A stretch of DNA of 56,882 nt from Ornithinibacter sp. (GCA_029266735.1 JAQSWG010000018.1:1-56882), one strand, 5' to 3'; counted from the stretch's first letter, positions 17,559 through 27,335 are shown. Translations and numbers: made by a program. Notes: generated by a model from the sequence alone, not told the origin.

Positions 17559-17602
17559 ACTCTAGTTCGGCACGCGAAGGGGTCCCCGTCCGCGAGTAGG
17601 GT
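17559..17602. promoter_or_regulatory. Back-to-back leaderless promoters of rimO (-) and the M19 dipeptidase (+)
   Basis: The minus-strand -10 TAGAGT (17559-17564) lies 6 nt from the rimO ATG. The plus-strand -10 TAGGGT (17597-17602) lies 6 nt from the dipeptidase ATG at 17609. With normal spacing the two -35 regions would overlap around 17574-17587. The -35 hexamers themselves are not recognisable. Confidence 0.6.
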
Positions 17603-17608
17603 CTGCGC

Positions 17609-18799
17609 ATGCCCCAGGACAGCCTCGGCCGGATCCGTGCCCTCCTGGCCGAGCACCCGGTCGTCGACGGACACAACGACCTTGCGTGGGAGGCGCGCGA
17701 ACGGGCCGGTTACGACTGGGAGCGCCTGGACATCTCGCGACGCCAGGCCACCCACACCGACCTGCCCCGCCTGCGCGAGGGCGGTGTCGGCGCCCAGTTC
17801 TGGTCGGTCTTCGTGCCGGCCCGCCCGACAGGGATCGCGGCTCTCACGGCCACGCTGGAGCAGGTGGATGCGGTGCACTCGATGACGACGAGGTATGCCG
17901 ATGACCTCGCCCTCGCGACGTCGGTCGCGGACATCCACCGTGCCTGGGCTCAGGGCCGGATCGCCTCGTTGATGGGCGCCGAGGGAGGGCACAGCATCGA
18001 CTCGTCGCTCGGCGCGTTGCGGATGCTCTTCGCCCTGGGGGTCCGCTACCTCACCCTGACCCACAACGACAACGTGCCGTGGGCCGACTCGGCCACGGAC
18101 GAGCCGGTGCTCGGCGGGCTGTCACCGTTCGGGAGAGAGGTGGTGCGGGAGATGAACCGGCTGGGGATGCTCGTCGACCTCTCGCACGTCTCCGCAGGCA
18201 CCATGGGCGACGCTCTGGACGTCACGGAGGCCCCGGTGATGTTCTCCCATTCCTCGGCCCGTGCCCTGTGCGACCACCCGCGCAACGTGCCCGACGACGT
18301 GCTCGAGCGGCTGCGGCACAACGGCGGACTCTGCATGGTGACCTTCGTCCCGCGCTTCGTCTCCCCGGAGGTGTGTGCGTGGGACCTGGAGGCGAGCGAG
18401 GCGGCGGCGGCCGAGGGCATCGACGCCGACGACTCCACGGCGTTCGCCCCCTTCGTCGAGGAGCGGCGCCACGCGATGGGGGCGCCGGTGGCCACCCTCG
18501 ACGACGTCGTCGCGCACTGCGAGCACGTCCGTGAGGTGGCCGGGATCGACCACATCGGGCTCGGGGGCGACTACGACGGGGTCGACGTCCTGCCGCAGGG
18601 GCTCGAGGACGTCACCGGCTACCCGCGCCTGTTGGCCGCGCTGGCGGACCGCGGTTGGAGCGACCGCGACCTGGCGGCGCTGGCCGGTGGGAACGCCCTT
18701 CGGGTCCTGGGTGCGGCAGAGGACTGTTCGCGTGAGATCAGCGCACGCCGTGGGCCGAGCCTGGCACGCATCGAGCACCTCGACGGTCAGCCGGACTGA
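17609..18799 (+). CDS. Membrane dipeptidase-type metallopeptidase (family M19)
   Basis: Renal-dipeptidase family zinc hydrolase acting on dipeptides, 396 aa. Metal-binding residues are visible in [10 protein letters not shown] (His22, Asp24), [10 protein letters not shown] (bridging Glu), VDLSHVS and [16 protein letters not shown]. The late [11 protein letters not shown] block holds the conserved catalytic-site Asp. No signal peptide or membrane segment is seen, so it should be cytosolic. The ATG comes 6 nt after the -10 TAGGGT, indicating leaderless expression. It interrupts the conserved rimO-ftsK neighbourhood together with the channel gene that follows. Substrate unknown. Confidence 0.93.
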   Translation: MPQDSLGRIRALLAEHPVVDGHNDLAWEARERAGYDWERLDISRRQATHTDLPRLREGGVGAQFWSVFVPARPTGIAALTATLEQVDAVHSMTTRYADDLALATSVADIHRAWAQGRIASLMGAEGGHSIDSSLGALRMLFALGVRYLTLTHNDNVPWADSATDEPVLGGLSPFGREVVREMNRLGMLVDLSHVSAGTMGDALDVTEAPVMFSHSSARALCDHPRNVPDDVLERLRHNGGLCMVTFVPRFVSPEVCAWDLEASEAAAAEGIDADDSTAFAPFVEERRHAMGAPVATLDDVVAHCEHVREVAGIDHIGLGGDYDGVDVLPQGLEDVTGYPRLLAALADRGWSDRDLAALAGGNALRVLGAAEDCSREISARRGPSLARIEHLDGQPD

Positions 18800-18826
18800 A
18801 CGCCCTTTGGCCCTCGACGTCCGACG

Positions 18827-19528
18827 TCACTGGCGGGCACGCATCACGGTGAGCGCCACGAGGCGCGAGATGACCATCGCGACGTACATGACGCCCGCCA
18901 GCTGCTCCACCGTGCCCATGGCCCGCGCCTCCGGGCGGATCGGGCCGACGTCGGAGAGCCCCACGCTCGTGAGGTTGGCGCCGGAGTAGTAGAGGAGCTC
19001 GAGGAAGGTCCGTTCCCCCGGACCGTCGAAGGAGGTGAACGAGTTCGGGTACACCTCCTGGATCGCCAGGAAGACGTAGGCGAACGCGAAGACGAGCACG
19101 GTGAAGCAGGCGCCCACGGCGAAGAGCTCGTCCTTGGTCACCCAGGCGTCCTCGAACATGTACGAGATGAGGGCGTACGCCGTGTAGAAGTAGAAGACCG
19201 CGAGGAACGAGTGGGCGAGGGCCACGATGACCGCGCGGTCGTCGACGAGGCTCCAGATCTCGAAGACCGCGGCGGGGAGGGCGAGGGTCACCGACAGCCA
19301 CGTGAGGGCGGGCGTGCTCCGCACGGTGAAGACCGCCGTGATGAGCGCCGAGAGGCTCAGCAGCGAGATGACGGCGCGACCGTAGTCCGAGGACTCGAGG
19401 AACGGCAGCAGCAGGATGACGAGGATCTGCACGGCCAGCAGGAACGCCGACGGCTGCTTGCGCAGCGTGGCCTTCCATCGGGCCGATCGGGACGGAGGTT
19501 CCTTGAGGTCCTCCCACAACATGGTCAT
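18827..19528 (-). CDS. Two-TM ion-channel-domain membrane protein with atypical selectivity filter
   Basis: 233 aa membrane protein. A short cytosolic N-terminus precedes about six hydrophobic segments. The last pair resembles a bacterial potassium-channel pore (Ion_trans_2): a helix, then the pore loop YYSGANLTSVGLSDVGPIRP, then a final helix LAGVMYVAMVISRLVALTVM. In potassium channels the loop reads TxVGYGD; here it is TSVGLSD, so Tyr and the second Gly of the filter are replaced. Ion selectivity may therefore differ or be lost. The ATG at 19528 is the first of two (MTM). It lies 16 nt after the ftsK-gamma frame and may be transcribed with ftsK. Confidence 0.82.
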   Translation of the reverse strand: MTMLWEDLKEPPSRSARWKATLRKQPSAFLLAVQILVILLLPFLESSDYGRAVISLLSLSALITAVFTVRSTPALTWLSVTLALPAAVFEIWSLVDDRAVIVALAHSFLAVFYFYTAYALISYMFEDAWVTKDELFAVGACFTVLVFAFAYVFLAIQEVYPNSFTSFDGPGERTFLELLYYSGANLTSVGLSDVGPIRPEARAMGTVEQLAGVMYVAMVISRLVALTVMRARQ

Positions 19529-19544
19529 GGCACCACTGTAGAAG

Positions 19545-19962
19545 TCACCGGCGGCCGGTGAGCTCCCACGCGTCGTCGCTGCCGTCGTCCCCGGGGTCTC
19601 CGTCGGCCCAGTCCTTCGCGACGGGGTACCGGTCGAGGTCGTCGGCGACGGCGTCCCGCCCGTAGGCGATGACGGGCACCTCCGAGGTGTCGTCGGTGGA
19701 GTCGTCGGCGACCGGCCCCGGCCCGGCGACACCTTCGGCCGGGACGGCGTACGGCTCGATCGGCTGGTCCGGGACGTCCTCGCCGCGAAGCAGCGCGAGG
19801 GTCGTGGCGAGGTCGTCGGGCTTGACGAGGACGTCGCGTGCCTTGGAACCCTCAGACGGGCCGACGACACCTCGGGACTCCAGCAGGTCCATCAGCCGGC
19901 CGGCCTTGGCGAAGCCGACGCGCAGCTTGCGCTGGAGCATCGAGGTGGAACCGAACTGGGAG
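19545..19962 (-). pseudogene. ftsK: FtsK gamma domain and tail, separated from ftsK by a frameshift
   Basis: This frame encodes [20 protein letters not shown] and then [20 protein letters not shown], the winged-helix gamma domain that reads KOPS sequences and contacts XerD, followed by an acidic Asp-rich tail of about 90 residues. In intact FtsK the domain continues from DDLDLLL through a QAAELVVxT segment into QFGSTSM. Here that 8-9 residue segment is missing and the frames no longer join. An internal ATG at 19940 (MLQRKL) could in principle start it separately, but no ribosome site is obvious. Either a real deletion of about 26 nt or an assembly error. Confidence 0.8.
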
Positions 19963-22257
19963 CAGCAGGTCGAGGTCGTCGCCGATGTCGTCCTCGACCT
20001 GCTTCTTGGGCGCGCTCACCGTGACGTCGTCGCGGTAGGTGGGCCGCAGCTGCTCGGTGACGTGCTTGACGACGGCGTGGATCTCGGACTCGGTGACCCA
20101 AGCGCCCTGCACACGCATCGGCTTGCTGGCGCCCATCGGCAGGAAGAGAGCGTCACCCTGCCCGATGAGCTTCTCGGCGCCGGGCTGGTCGAGCACCACC
20201 CGCGAGTCCGTGACGCTCGAGGTCGCGAAGGCCATCCGGGACGGCACGTTGGCCTTGATGAGCCCGGTGACGACGTCGACGCTCGGCCGCTGCGTGGCCA
20301 GCACGAGATGGATGCCGGCCGCGCGCGCGAGCTGGGTGATGCGGACGATGGACTCCTCGACATCACGCGGGGCGACCATCATGAGGTCCGCCAGCTCGTC
20401 GACGACGACGAGGAGGTAGGGGTAGGGAGCGAGCACGCGCTCCGAACCGGGCAACGGTGTCACCTTCCCGCCCTTGACCGCCTTGTTGAACTCGTCGACG
20501 TGCTTGAAGCCGAAGGCGGCGAGGTCGTCGTAGCGGGTGTCCATCTCACGCACCACCCACTGAAGGGCCTCGGCGGCCTTCTTGGGGTTCGTGATGATCG
20601 GGGTGATGAGGTGCGGGATCCCCTCGTACGCCGTGAGCTCGACCCGCTTCGGGTCGACCAGGACCAGGCGCACCTCCTCGGGCGTCGCACGCATGAGGAT
20701 CGAGGTGATCATCGAGTTGACGAAACTCGACTTCCCGGCGCCCGTGGCACCGGCGACGAGGAGGTGCGGCATCTTCGCGAGGTTGGCGACGACGTAACCG
20801 CCCTCGACGTCCTTGCCGACACCCATGACCATCGGGTGGTCCGTCCCGCGGGCGACCTGGCTTCGCAGGACGTCTCCGAGGCTGACCTTCTCCCGGTCGA
20901 GGTTCGGGATCTCGATGCCGATCGCCGACTTCCCGGGGATGGGACTGAGGATCCGCACGTCGGCCGAGGCAACGGCATACGCGATGTTCCTGGAGAGCGC
21001 GGTGACCCGCTCGACCTTGATGCCCGGGCCGAGCTCCACCTCGTACCTCGTCACCGTCGGGCCACGGCTGAAGCCGGTGACCTGGGCATCGATCTCGAAC
21101 TGGTCGAGCACCGTCGTCAGCGACTCCACGATGCGGTCGTTGGCGGCGCTCCGGGCCTTGTGCGGGCTACCCGGCTCGAGAAGTGCGGCGTCGGGGAGGG
21201 TGTACGTCACGTCGCCCGCGAGGGACAGCTGTTCGACGCGCTGCGGCAGTGGTGTCGTGGGCGGCGGCTCCAGCGGCACCCGCTCCGGGACGGGACCCCG
21301 CGCTGCCGGTCCGCCGATGGCGGTGGCCTCGCCACCTCCGCCCGGGACGGCCGGGGGCACGGTGGTCCGCTTCTGGCCCGGGCGGAGCCGCTTGCCGGTG
21401 ACGGGGTCGACGAGGGCGGCCTGCTCGAACGCCTCGTCGCCGACCCGGGGACCCTCGTCGTCGAGAGCACCGCCGCGGCCGGGCCGGCGGGGGCCGGTCG
21501 TCGGATCGGCGGTGTCGACCCCGTCGGCCGACGGGGCGGTCGAGTGGCCGGTGAGCCGGTCGACGAGGGCCCGGAGGCGGGTGGGCACCTGGTGCAACGG
21601 GGTCGCGGTGATGACGAGGAGCCCGAAGAGCGCGAGGAGGAGGAGCAGCGGCACGGCGCCGAAGACGGAGACCGCCGCCTCCAGGGGGCTGGAGGAGAGG
21701 AAGCCGAGGATGCCGCCCGCTGCCCGCATCCCGTCGGCCCCCTCCGGCGGCGCGGGGATCCCGGCGGCGACGTGGGTCAGGCCGCAGGCCGCGAAGGCGA
21801 GGGCGATCGTCCCGACGGCCGCACGTGAGGTCGCCGCCTCGTCCTGGGGGGTGCGCAGCATCCGGATGCCGAACGCGAGCAGGACCAGTGGCACGGCATA
21901 GCCCACCTTGCCGAAGGTGCCGGCGACGACGGCGTGGACGATCGTCCCCACCGAACCCGGCATCCCCCACCACTCCCTGGCCGCCACGACGACAGCGAGG
22001 GCGACGAGGAGGAGGCCGACACCGTCGCGCCGGTGTTCCGGCTGGAGGTCCCGGCCGGTGTCCCCCACCTTGCGGGCGACGGCACCGGTCGCGTGGGCCA
22101 GGCCCATCCAGGTGTTCTGGACGGCGCGCACCGGGAGCGGAAGCCGCCGGGACCGGGCCTTGCGGGAGCGTCCGCCCGAGCGAGCCGCGGTGCGCTGACC
22201 CCGTGCGGGCGTGGACGTCGTGCGGCCGCGCGAGGGAGAAGACGTACGAGTCGCCAT
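19852..22257 (-). CDS. ftsK: DNA translocase FtsK, main frame (ends early by frameshift)
   Basis: Septal DNA translocase that pumps chromosome dimers for resolution and division. In this frame 801 aa: a basic N-terminus, about four membrane helices up to residue 220, a linker, then the alpha/beta motor with Walker [10 protein letters not shown] near residue 500, [12 protein letters not shown], and Walker [12 protein letters not shown] near 615. After [12 protein letters not shown] (about 19963) the frame leaves the family sequence and ends in about 35 unrelated residues, because the start of the gamma domain is deleted out of frame. The motor is complete, so a truncated translocase without sequence guidance could be made. 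The ATG at 22257 has a leaderless promoter. Confidence 0.9.
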   Translation of the reverse strand: MATRTSSPSRGRTTSTPARGQRTAARSGGRSRKARSRRLPLPVRAVQNTWMGLAHATGAVARKVGDTGRDLQPEHRRDGVGLLLVALAVVVAAREWWGMPGSVGTIVHAVVAGTFGKVGYAVPLVLLAFGIRMLRTPQDEAATSRAAVGTIALAFAACGLTHVAAGIPAPPEGADGMRAAGGILGFLSSSPLEAAVSVFGAVPLLLLLALFGLLVITATPLHQVPTRLRALVDRLTGHSTAPSADGVDTADPTTGPRRPGRGGALDDEGPRVGDEAFEQAALVDPVTGKRLRPGQKRTTVPPAVPGGGGEATAIGGPAARGPVPERVPLEPPPTTPLPQRVEQLSLAGDVTYTLPDAALLEPGSPHKARSAANDRIVESLTTVLDQFEIDAQVTGFSRGPTVTRYEVELGPGIKVERVTALSRNIAYAVASADVRILSPIPGKSAIGIEIPNLDREKVSLGDVLRSQVARGTDHPMVMGVGKDVEGGYVVANLAKMPHLLVAGATGAGKSSFVNSMITSILMRATPEEVRLVLVDPKRVELTAYEGIPHLITPIITNPKKAAEALQWVVREMDTRYDDLAAFGFKHVDEFNKAVKGGKVTPLPGSERVLAPYPYLLVVVDELADLMMVAPRDVEESIVRITQLARAAGIHLVLATQRPSVDVVTGLIKANVPSRMAFATSSVTDSRVVLDQPGAEKLIGQGDALFLPMGASKPMRVQGAWVTESEIHAVVKHVTEQLRPTYRDDVTVSAPKKQVEDDIGDDLDLLLPVRFHLDAPAQAARRLRQGRPADGPAGVPRCRRPV

Positions 22258-22263
22258 GGGCGC

Positions 22264-22269
22264 AGGCTA
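22264..22269 (-). promoter_or_regulatory. Leaderless -10 element of ftsK
   Basis: On the minus strand TAGCCT is followed by 6 nt and the ftsK ATG, placing the predicted transcription start on the A of the start codon. There is no Shine-Dalgarno sequence, which agrees with leaderless translation. The roughly 100 bp between rnj and ftsK contain no convincing terminator. Confidence 0.5.
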
Positions 22270-22358
22270 CGCGACGGTCACACCTGACACATGCGTCACA
22301 CGCGGAACAGCGACGATCAACGTGGCGCTCCGCGATCAGAAGAGCGGCCCGCCGGGTG

Positions 22359-24044
22359 TCACGCCTCGATGACCATGGGGATGATCATCGGCCGGCGGCG
22401 GATCTTGCGCCCCACCCAGCCACCCATCGACCGGCGGATGACCTGCTGGAGCTGGTAGGTGTCCGCGACGCCGTTCGCCGTGGCCTCGTCGAGCGCCTGC
22501 ACGAGCTGCGGCATGACGTCGTCGAACACGACCTCGTCCTCGACGAAACCCCTCGCCGTGATCTCGGGACCGGCGATGATCTTGCCGGTCATGGAGTCGA
22601 CGACCACCGTGACGGAGATGAAGCCCTCGTCCCGCAGGATCCGACGGTCCTTGAGCAGGCCCTCGTCCGCCCCGCCCACGGAGGCGCCGTCCACGTAGAC
22701 GTAGCCCGAGGGGACCGCTCCCGAGACCGCTGCCTTCCCGTCGACCAGGTCCACGGCCACGCCGTCCTCGACGACGACGACACGGTCACGCGGGACGCCC
22801 GTGGCGACGGCGAGCTCGGCGTTGGCGACGAGGTGGCGCCACTCCCCGTGCACGGGCATGACGTTGCGTGGCCGAACGATGTTGTAGCAGTAGAGGAGCT
22901 CGCCGGCGCTGGCGTGCCCCGACACGTGGACCTTGGCGTTCCCCCGGTGGACGACTGCCGCCCCGAGGCGCATGAGTCCGTTGATCACCCGGTACACGGC
23001 GTTCTCGTTGCCGGGGATGAGCGAGGACGCCAGCAGCACGGTGTCGCCCCGGCCCACGTCGATCCGGTGGTCGCGGTTCGCCATGCGGGACAGTGCCGCC
23101 ATCGGCTCGCCCTGGCTGCCGGTGCAGATGAGGACGATCTGGTCGTCGCGCAGGTCGTCGAGCTGCTTGACGTCGACGAGGACGCCGGCGGGCACGTGCA
23201 GGTAGCCGAGCTCGGCCGCGATGCCCATGTTCCGGACCATCGACCGGCCGACCATGGCCACCTTGCGCCCCGCCTTGTCCGCGGCGTCGAGCACCTGCTG
23301 CACGCGGTGCACGTGGGAGGAGAAACAGGCGACGATGACCCTGCGCTCGGCGTGCCGGAACACCTTGTCGATGGCCGAGGAGATGTCGCGCTCCGGGGTC
23401 GTGAAGCCGGGCACCTCGGCGTTGGTGGAGTCTGTGAGGAAGAGGTCGACGCCCTCCTCCCCCAGCCGGGCGAACGCCCGCAGGTCGGTGAGCCGGCCGT
23501 CGAGGGGCAGCTGGTCCATCTTGAAGTCGCCGGTGTGCAGCAGCGTCCCTCCCGAGGTGCGCACCGCGACGGCGAGCGCATCGGGGATGGAGTGGTTCAC
23601 GGCGACGAACTCGCAGTCGAAGTGGCCGAGCCGCTCGCGGTCCCCTTCACGCACCCCGAGGGTGTAGGGCCGGATGCGGTGCTCCCTCAGCTTCGCCTCG
23701 ACGAGGGCCAGCGTCAGCTGTGAACCCACCAGCGGAAGGTCGGGCTTGAGGCGCAGGAGATAGGGCACCGCGCCGATGTGGTCCTCGTGCCCGTGGGTGA
23801 GGACGACCGCCTGGACGGCGTCGAGGCGGTCCTTGATGTACTCGAAGTCCGGGAGGATGAGGTCGATGCCCGGGTGGTGGTCATCGGGGAACAGCACCCC
23901 GCAGTCGATGATGAGCAGCTGCCCCCGGTGCTCGATCACCGTCATGTTGCGACCGATCTCGCCCAGGCCGCCCAGGGGGACGATGCGGACGCCGCCGTCC
24001 ACGAGCGGACCGGGAAGGTCGAGCTCGGGGTGGGGGTGGCTCAT
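22359..24044 (-). CDS. rnj: Ribonuclease J
   Basis: Metallo-beta-lactamase-fold RNase with 5'-3' exo and endo activity in mRNA and rRNA processing. 561 aa: the VRIVPLGGLGEIGRNMTVIE start, metal motif LTHGHEDHIGA (His84-His89), the beta-CASP domain from about residue 205 (FLTDSTNAEVPGFTTPERDI), HVSGHASAGELL, and an RNase J C-terminal dimer domain. The ATG overlaps the dapA stop (ATGA), so it is translated from a dapA-rnj message, a pairing conserved in actinobacteria. Appears intact. Confidence 0.95.
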   Translation of the reverse strand: MSHPHPELDLPGPLVDGGVRIVPLGGLGEIGRNMTVIEHRGQLLIIDCGVLFPDDHHPGIDLILPDFEYIKDRLDAVQAVVLTHGHEDHIGAVPYLLRLKPDLPLVGSQLTLALVEAKLREHRIRPYTLGVREGDRERLGHFDCEFVAVNHSIPDALAVAVRTSGGTLLHTGDFKMDQLPLDGRLTDLRAFARLGEEGVDLFLTDSTNAEVPGFTTPERDISSAIDKVFRHAERRVIVACFSSHVHRVQQVLDAADKAGRKVAMVGRSMVRNMGIAAELGYLHVPAGVLVDVKQLDDLRDDQIVLICTGSQGEPMAALSRMANRDHRIDVGRGDTVLLASSLIPGNENAVYRVINGLMRLGAAVVHRGNAKVHVSGHASAGELLYCYNIVRPRNVMPVHGEWRHLVANAELAVATGVPRDRVVVVEDGVAVDLVDGKAAVSGAVPSGYVYVDGASVGGADEGLLKDRRILRDEGFISVTVVVDSMTGKIIAGPEITARGFVEDEVVFDDVMPQLVQALDEATANGVADTYQLQQVIRRSMGGWVGRKIRRRPMIIPMVIEA

Positions 24045-24928
24045 CGGGTCGGCAGCGTCGCGAGGGCGGAGCGCAGCAGTTCGAGGTGCTCCGGTGGCGA
24101 CTCCAGGAGCGGCAGGCGGACGGTCGCCGACTCCAGGACACCGAGCTCGACCAGGGCCGCCTTGGCCATGATCGCCCCCTGCGACGTCGTCATGATCGCG
24201 TCGACGACCGGGATGAGCGAGGTGTGCAGGCGGCGAGCCTCCCTGAGGTCGCCGCGGTCGACGGCTGCGACCATCGCGGCATACTGCTCACCCGCCACAT
24301 GCCCGACGACCGACACGACGCCGAACGCTCCTTGGGCGAGCAGCGGGAGGTTGACCTCGTCCGCGCCGCTGAACCAGAGCAGGTCGGTCCCGGCCATGAC
24401 CTTGGTGGACGCCCACAGGTCGCCCTTGGCGTCCTTGACGGCGGCGATCCGGGGGTGTTCGGCGAGGCTGATGAGCGTCTCCGTGGTGAAGGGGATGCCG
24501 GTGCGCGAGGGAATGTCGTAGAGCATGACCGGGAGGTCCGTCGTGTCGGCGACCGCGCGGCAGTGCGTGATGACGCCCGCCTGGGTGGGCTTGTTGTAGT
24601 ACGGCGTCACGAGGAGGAGTGCGTCGGCTCCGGCCGAGGCCGCGCGCCGCGCCATGTCCACCGCGTGGCGGGTGTCGTTCGACCCGACGCCCGCCACCAC
24701 CGCCGCGCGGTTCCCCGCCCGGTCCTTCACGCGGCGCACCAGCGCGATGCTCTCGTCGTCGGTGAGGGTGGACGACTCCCCCGTCGTGCCGTTGACGACG
24801 ATGCCGTCATGACCGGATCCGAGCAGGTGGTCGACGAGCGAGTCGGTGCCCTTGTCGTCGACCTCGCCGCCCGGTGACATGGGGGTCACCATCGCGGTGA
24901 GGACACGACCGAAGGGGGAGCTCGTCAT
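24041..24928 (-). CDS. dapA: 4-hydroxy-tetrahydrodipicolinate synthase
   Basis: Condenses pyruvate with aspartate semialdehyde in the diaminopimelate/lysine pathway; cytosolic tetramer. The 295 aa protein has NGTTGESSTL (Thr48-Thr49), VTPYYNKPTQAG, Tyr137 in MLYDIPSRTG and the Schiff-base Lys165 in IAAVKDAKGD. ATG at 24928; the longer open frame to 25837 is antisense to thyA and rejected. A TACCCT -10 lies 7 nt upstream (leaderless). First gene of dapA-rnj. dapB is in this window too but 10 kb away. Confidence 0.95.
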   Translation of the reverse strand: MTSSPFGRVLTAMVTPMSPGGEVDDKGTDSLVDHLLGSGHDGIVVNGTTGESSTLTDDESIALVRRVKDRAGNRAAVVAGVGSNDTRHAVDMARRAASAGADALLLVTPYYNKPTQAGVITHCRAVADTTDLPVMLYDIPSRTGIPFTTETLISLAEHPRIAAVKDAKGDLWASTKVMAGTDLLWFSGADEVNLPLLAQGAFGVVSVVGHVAGEQYAAMVAAVDRGDLREARRLHTSLIPVVDAIMTTSQGAIMAKAALVELGVLESATVRLPLLESPPEHLELLRSALATLPTR

Positions 24929-24967
24929 GCGCCCAAGGGTAGTGCGTCGCGAGGGTAGGCTCCCGGC
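24929..24967. promoter_or_regulatory. Interleaved divergent leaderless promoters of dapA (-) and thyA (+)
   Basis: The 39 bp between the two start codons hold a minus-strand -10 TACCCT (24936-24941, 7 nt from the dapA ATG) and a plus-strand -10 TAGGCT (24956-24961, 6 nt from the thyA GTG). With a normal 17 nt spacer each -35 would fall on or next to the other promoter's -10, so the two polymerases should compete. Confidence 0.6.
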
Positions 24968-25774
24968 GTGCGCCAGTACCTCGACCTGCTCGACCACGTC
25001 ATGACGCACGGTGTCGACAAGGCCGACCGGACCGGCACAGGGACCCGGAGCGTGTTCGGGTACCAGATGCGTTTCGACCTCGCCGACGGGTTCCCCGTCG
25101 TCACGACGAAACGGCTGCACCTGCGCTCCATCATCGGCGAGCTGCTCTGGTTCCTCCGCGGTGACACCAACGTGAGGTGGCTGCAGGAGCGCGGCATCAC
25201 CATCTGGGACGAGTGGGCCGACGAGCAGGGCGACCTCGGACCCGTGTACGGGCACCAGTGGCGCTCCTGGCCGACCCCGGACGGGCGCCGCGTCGACCAG
25301 ATCTCTAAGGTCATCGACGCCATCCGCACGAACCCCGACTCCCGTCGGCACATCGTCTCCGCCTGGAACGTCGCCGACGTGGACGACATGGCCCTGCCTC
25401 CGTGCCACACGATGTTCCAGTTCTACGTACGGCCCGCGGACGGTGGTCCCGCCCTCCTCGACTGCCAGCTCTACCAGCGGTCGGCCGACGTCTTCCTCGG
25501 GGTGCCGTTCAACATCGCCTCCTACGCGCTCCTGACGACCATGGTGGCTCAGCTCACCGGACTGCGGCCGGGACACTTCGTCCACACCCTCGGGGACGCC
25601 CATCTCTACTCGAACCACGTCGAGCAGGCCCGGCTCCAGCTGACCCGGGAGCCGTTGCCGCTTCCCACGATGTCGGTGGCGCCCAAGGAGGGCATCGACG
25701 ACTTCGACCTCGACGACTTCGAGCTCGTGGGATACCAGGCGCACCCGTCGATCAAGGCTCCGATCGCCGTCTGA
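24968..25774 (+). CDS. thyA: Thymidylate synthase ThyA
   Basis: Folate-dependent methylation of dUMP to dTMP. The 268 aa protein is complete: [39 protein letters not shown], catalytic Cys146 in [11 protein letters not shown], and [20 protein letters not shown]. The GTG at 24968 follows the -10 TAGGCT by 6 nt, so the mRNA is probably leaderless. The downstream folA regenerates tetrahydrofolate from the dihydrofolate ThyA makes; the gap of 92 bp may hold a separate folA signal. Divergent from dapA. Confidence 0.96.
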   Translation: MRQYLDLLDHVMTHGVDKADRTGTGTRSVFGYQMRFDLADGFPVVTTKRLHLRSIIGELLWFLRGDTNVRWLQERGITIWDEWADEQGDLGPVYGHQWRSWPTPDGRRVDQISKVIDAIRTNPDSRRHIVSAWNVADVDDMALPPCHTMFQFYVRPADGGPALLDCQLYQRSADVFLGVPFNIASYALLTTMVAQLTGLRPGHFVHTLGDAHLYSNHVEQARLQLTREPLPLPTMSVAPKEGIDDFDLDDFELVGYQAHPSIKAPIAV

Positions 25775-25866
25775 AGCCGCCGCCGCTCCCGACTCCGGCG
25801 GGTTGCCGGCATACGGCAGAGTGGCCCTCAGCACCACGAGGACCAGCGACGTCAGGAGAGGGCGCG

Positions 25867-26334
25867 ATGACTCGGATCTCGCTCATCGCGGCCGTGGCGC
25901 GCAACGGCGTGATCGGCAAGGGCGGTGACCTGCCGTGGCACCTCCCGGAGGAGCTGGCGCACTTCAAGGCGACGACGCTGGGGCACCCGCTCGTCATGGG
26001 CCGGCGGACGTTCGAGTCCATCGGACGGGTGCTGCCCGGACGCCGCACGATCGTCGTGACCCGCGATCCGCAGTGGCACCACCCGGGCGTCGAGACCGCG
26101 CACTCCTTCGCGGAGGCGGTCTCCCTCGCCGGACCGGCCGACGAGGTGTTCGTCGCCGGTGGTGCCCAGATCTACGCCGAGGCACTGCCCTTCGCCCATC
26201 GGATGGTCATCACCGAGGTGCACGCGGAGCCGGCGGGCGACACCTACTTCCCCCCGTGGCCCCGGGCCTCCTGGGCCGAGGAGTCCCGCGAGGACCACGA
26301 CGGGTGGTCGCGGGTCGTCTACGAGCGGGTCTGA
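25867..26334 (+). CDS. folA: Dihydrofolate reductase
   Basis: NADPH-dependent reduction of dihydrofolate, completing the thymidylate cycle with ThyA. The 155 aa protein shows ISLIAAVARNGVIGKGGDLP, WHLPEELAHFK (active-site acid is Glu28/29 rather than Asp), VMGRRTFESIG and the VAGGAQIYAEALP motif. ATG at 25867 is preceded by AGGAGAGGG 5-8 nt upstream. The longer frame from 25402 overlaps thyA and is not coding. The last 16 nt overlap tail-to-tail with the convergent propeller gene. Confidence 0.95.
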   Translation: MTRISLIAAVARNGVIGKGGDLPWHLPEELAHFKATTLGHPLVMGRRTFESIGRVLPGRRTIVVTRDPQWHHPGVETAHSFAEAVSLAGPADEVFVAGGAQIYAEALPFAHRMVITEVHAEPAGDTYFPPWPRASWAEESREDHDGWSRVVYERV

Positions 26335-27266
26335 CCCTGCTCTCGCCGGACCACGTTCCCGACGGCGATGGCCGGTTGGACGAGGCTTCCGAGCCACACC
26401 CGGCCCTCGTGCTCCCGGACCCCGGTGGCGAAGTGCCAGCGGGTGGCGTCGAAGTCGAGGTCGTGGACGGTCGCGCCTCGTCCATCGAGCGCAAGCACCC
26501 GGGCCGTGTGCTTCGGCGCCGGCGTGAGCCGCGACGGCGCCCGGCGGACCAGCCCGCGGACCGCTCGGGGGCTCCGCTGGAGCAGGCTGAGGGCCCTGAC
26601 GGTCGGGGACGCGACCGACACCCAGACCAGTCCGTCGCTGCCGAGCGCGATGTTGTCGGGGTGGCCGGGGAGGTGCTCGACGAAGAGCGAGGACTCCCCC
26701 GGCTCACCGTCGACGAGCTCGACGCGGCGGATGGCACACGTGGCCGTCTCTGCCACGAGCACCGCCTCGGCCTCCGCCGTCAGCGCCACGCCGTTGGCGA
26801 AGGCAAGGCCGTCGAGCACGGTGTCGACGCGGCCCTCGGGCGTGCGCCGGAACAACCGGCCGGTGCACGTGTGCTCGACGAGGTCGCTCTTCCACTCCTC
26901 CACCGTCCAGACGCGGCTGCTGTCCGAGAACCAGATGGTCCCGTCTGCCGCCACCGCGGCGTTGTTGGGGAAGAGCAGGCGTTGCCCGTCGACCTCGGTG
27001 AGCAGGGTCTCGAGGTCCCCGGTGGCCGGATCGAGGACGAGGAGCCCCCGGTGGGCGTCGCAGACGAGAATGCGGCCGTCAGGGAGCAGCTCCAGCCCGA
27101 GCGGGCGGCCGCCGGTCGCCGTGACCGTCCGAGTCGTGGCGGCAGCGGGGTCGTGGACGTGGATGCGCCCGTCCTCCGTGCCGGTCCAGACCCGGCCATC
27201 AGCTGCGACGAGGACGTCCTCCGCGCCCGGCCCGGGGATGGGGACGACGGTGAGCGGGAGCGGCAT
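26319..27266 (-). CDS. SMP-30/strictosidine-synthase-like beta-propeller protein
   Basis: 315 aa soluble protein of the six-bladed SMP-30/gluconolactonase/strictosidine synthase superfamily. Blades show repeated DGR(V/I) motifs (LVAADGRVWTGTEDGRIHV, LLPDGRILVCDAHRG) and the strictosidine-synthase-like block VAADGTIWFSDSSRVWTVEEWK, with LAFANGVALT further on. Members are calcium-dependent lactonases or hydrolases; the substrate here cannot be named. The ATG follows a -10 TACGGT by 6 nt (leaderless). It ends inside the convergent folA by 16 nt. Confidence 0.82.
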   Translation of the reverse strand: MPLPLTVVPIPGPGAEDVLVAADGRVWTGTEDGRIHVHDPAAATTRTVTATGGRPLGLELLPDGRILVCDAHRGLLVLDPATGDLETLLTEVDGQRLLFPNNAAVAADGTIWFSDSSRVWTVEEWKSDLVEHTCTGRLFRRTPEGRVDTVLDGLAFANGVALTAEAEAVLVAETATCAIRRVELVDGEPGESSLFVEHLPGHPDNIALGSDGLVWVSVASPTVRALSLLQRSPRAVRGLVRRAPSRLTPAPKHTARVLALDGRGATVHDLDFDATRWHFATGVREHEGRVWLGSLVQPAIAVGNVVRREQGQTRS

Positions 27267-27272
27267 GGCTCA

Positions 27273-27278
27273 ACCGTA
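27273..27278 (-). promoter_or_regulatory. Leaderless -10 of the SMP-30-like gene
   Basis: Minus-strand TACGGT followed by 6 nt and the ATG at 27266. No ribosome binding site is visible. Confidence 0.45.
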
Positions 27279-27335
27279 GTTCGGCGGGATCACCGACACG
27301 GCGGCGCCGGCGGGCGTCGCGGGACGATCGTCGGG

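Noticed and set aside
25775-25866. Small hairpin TGCCG-GCATA-CGGCA between thyA and folA as terminator
   Set aside because: Only 5 bp of stem and no T-run; too weak to call.
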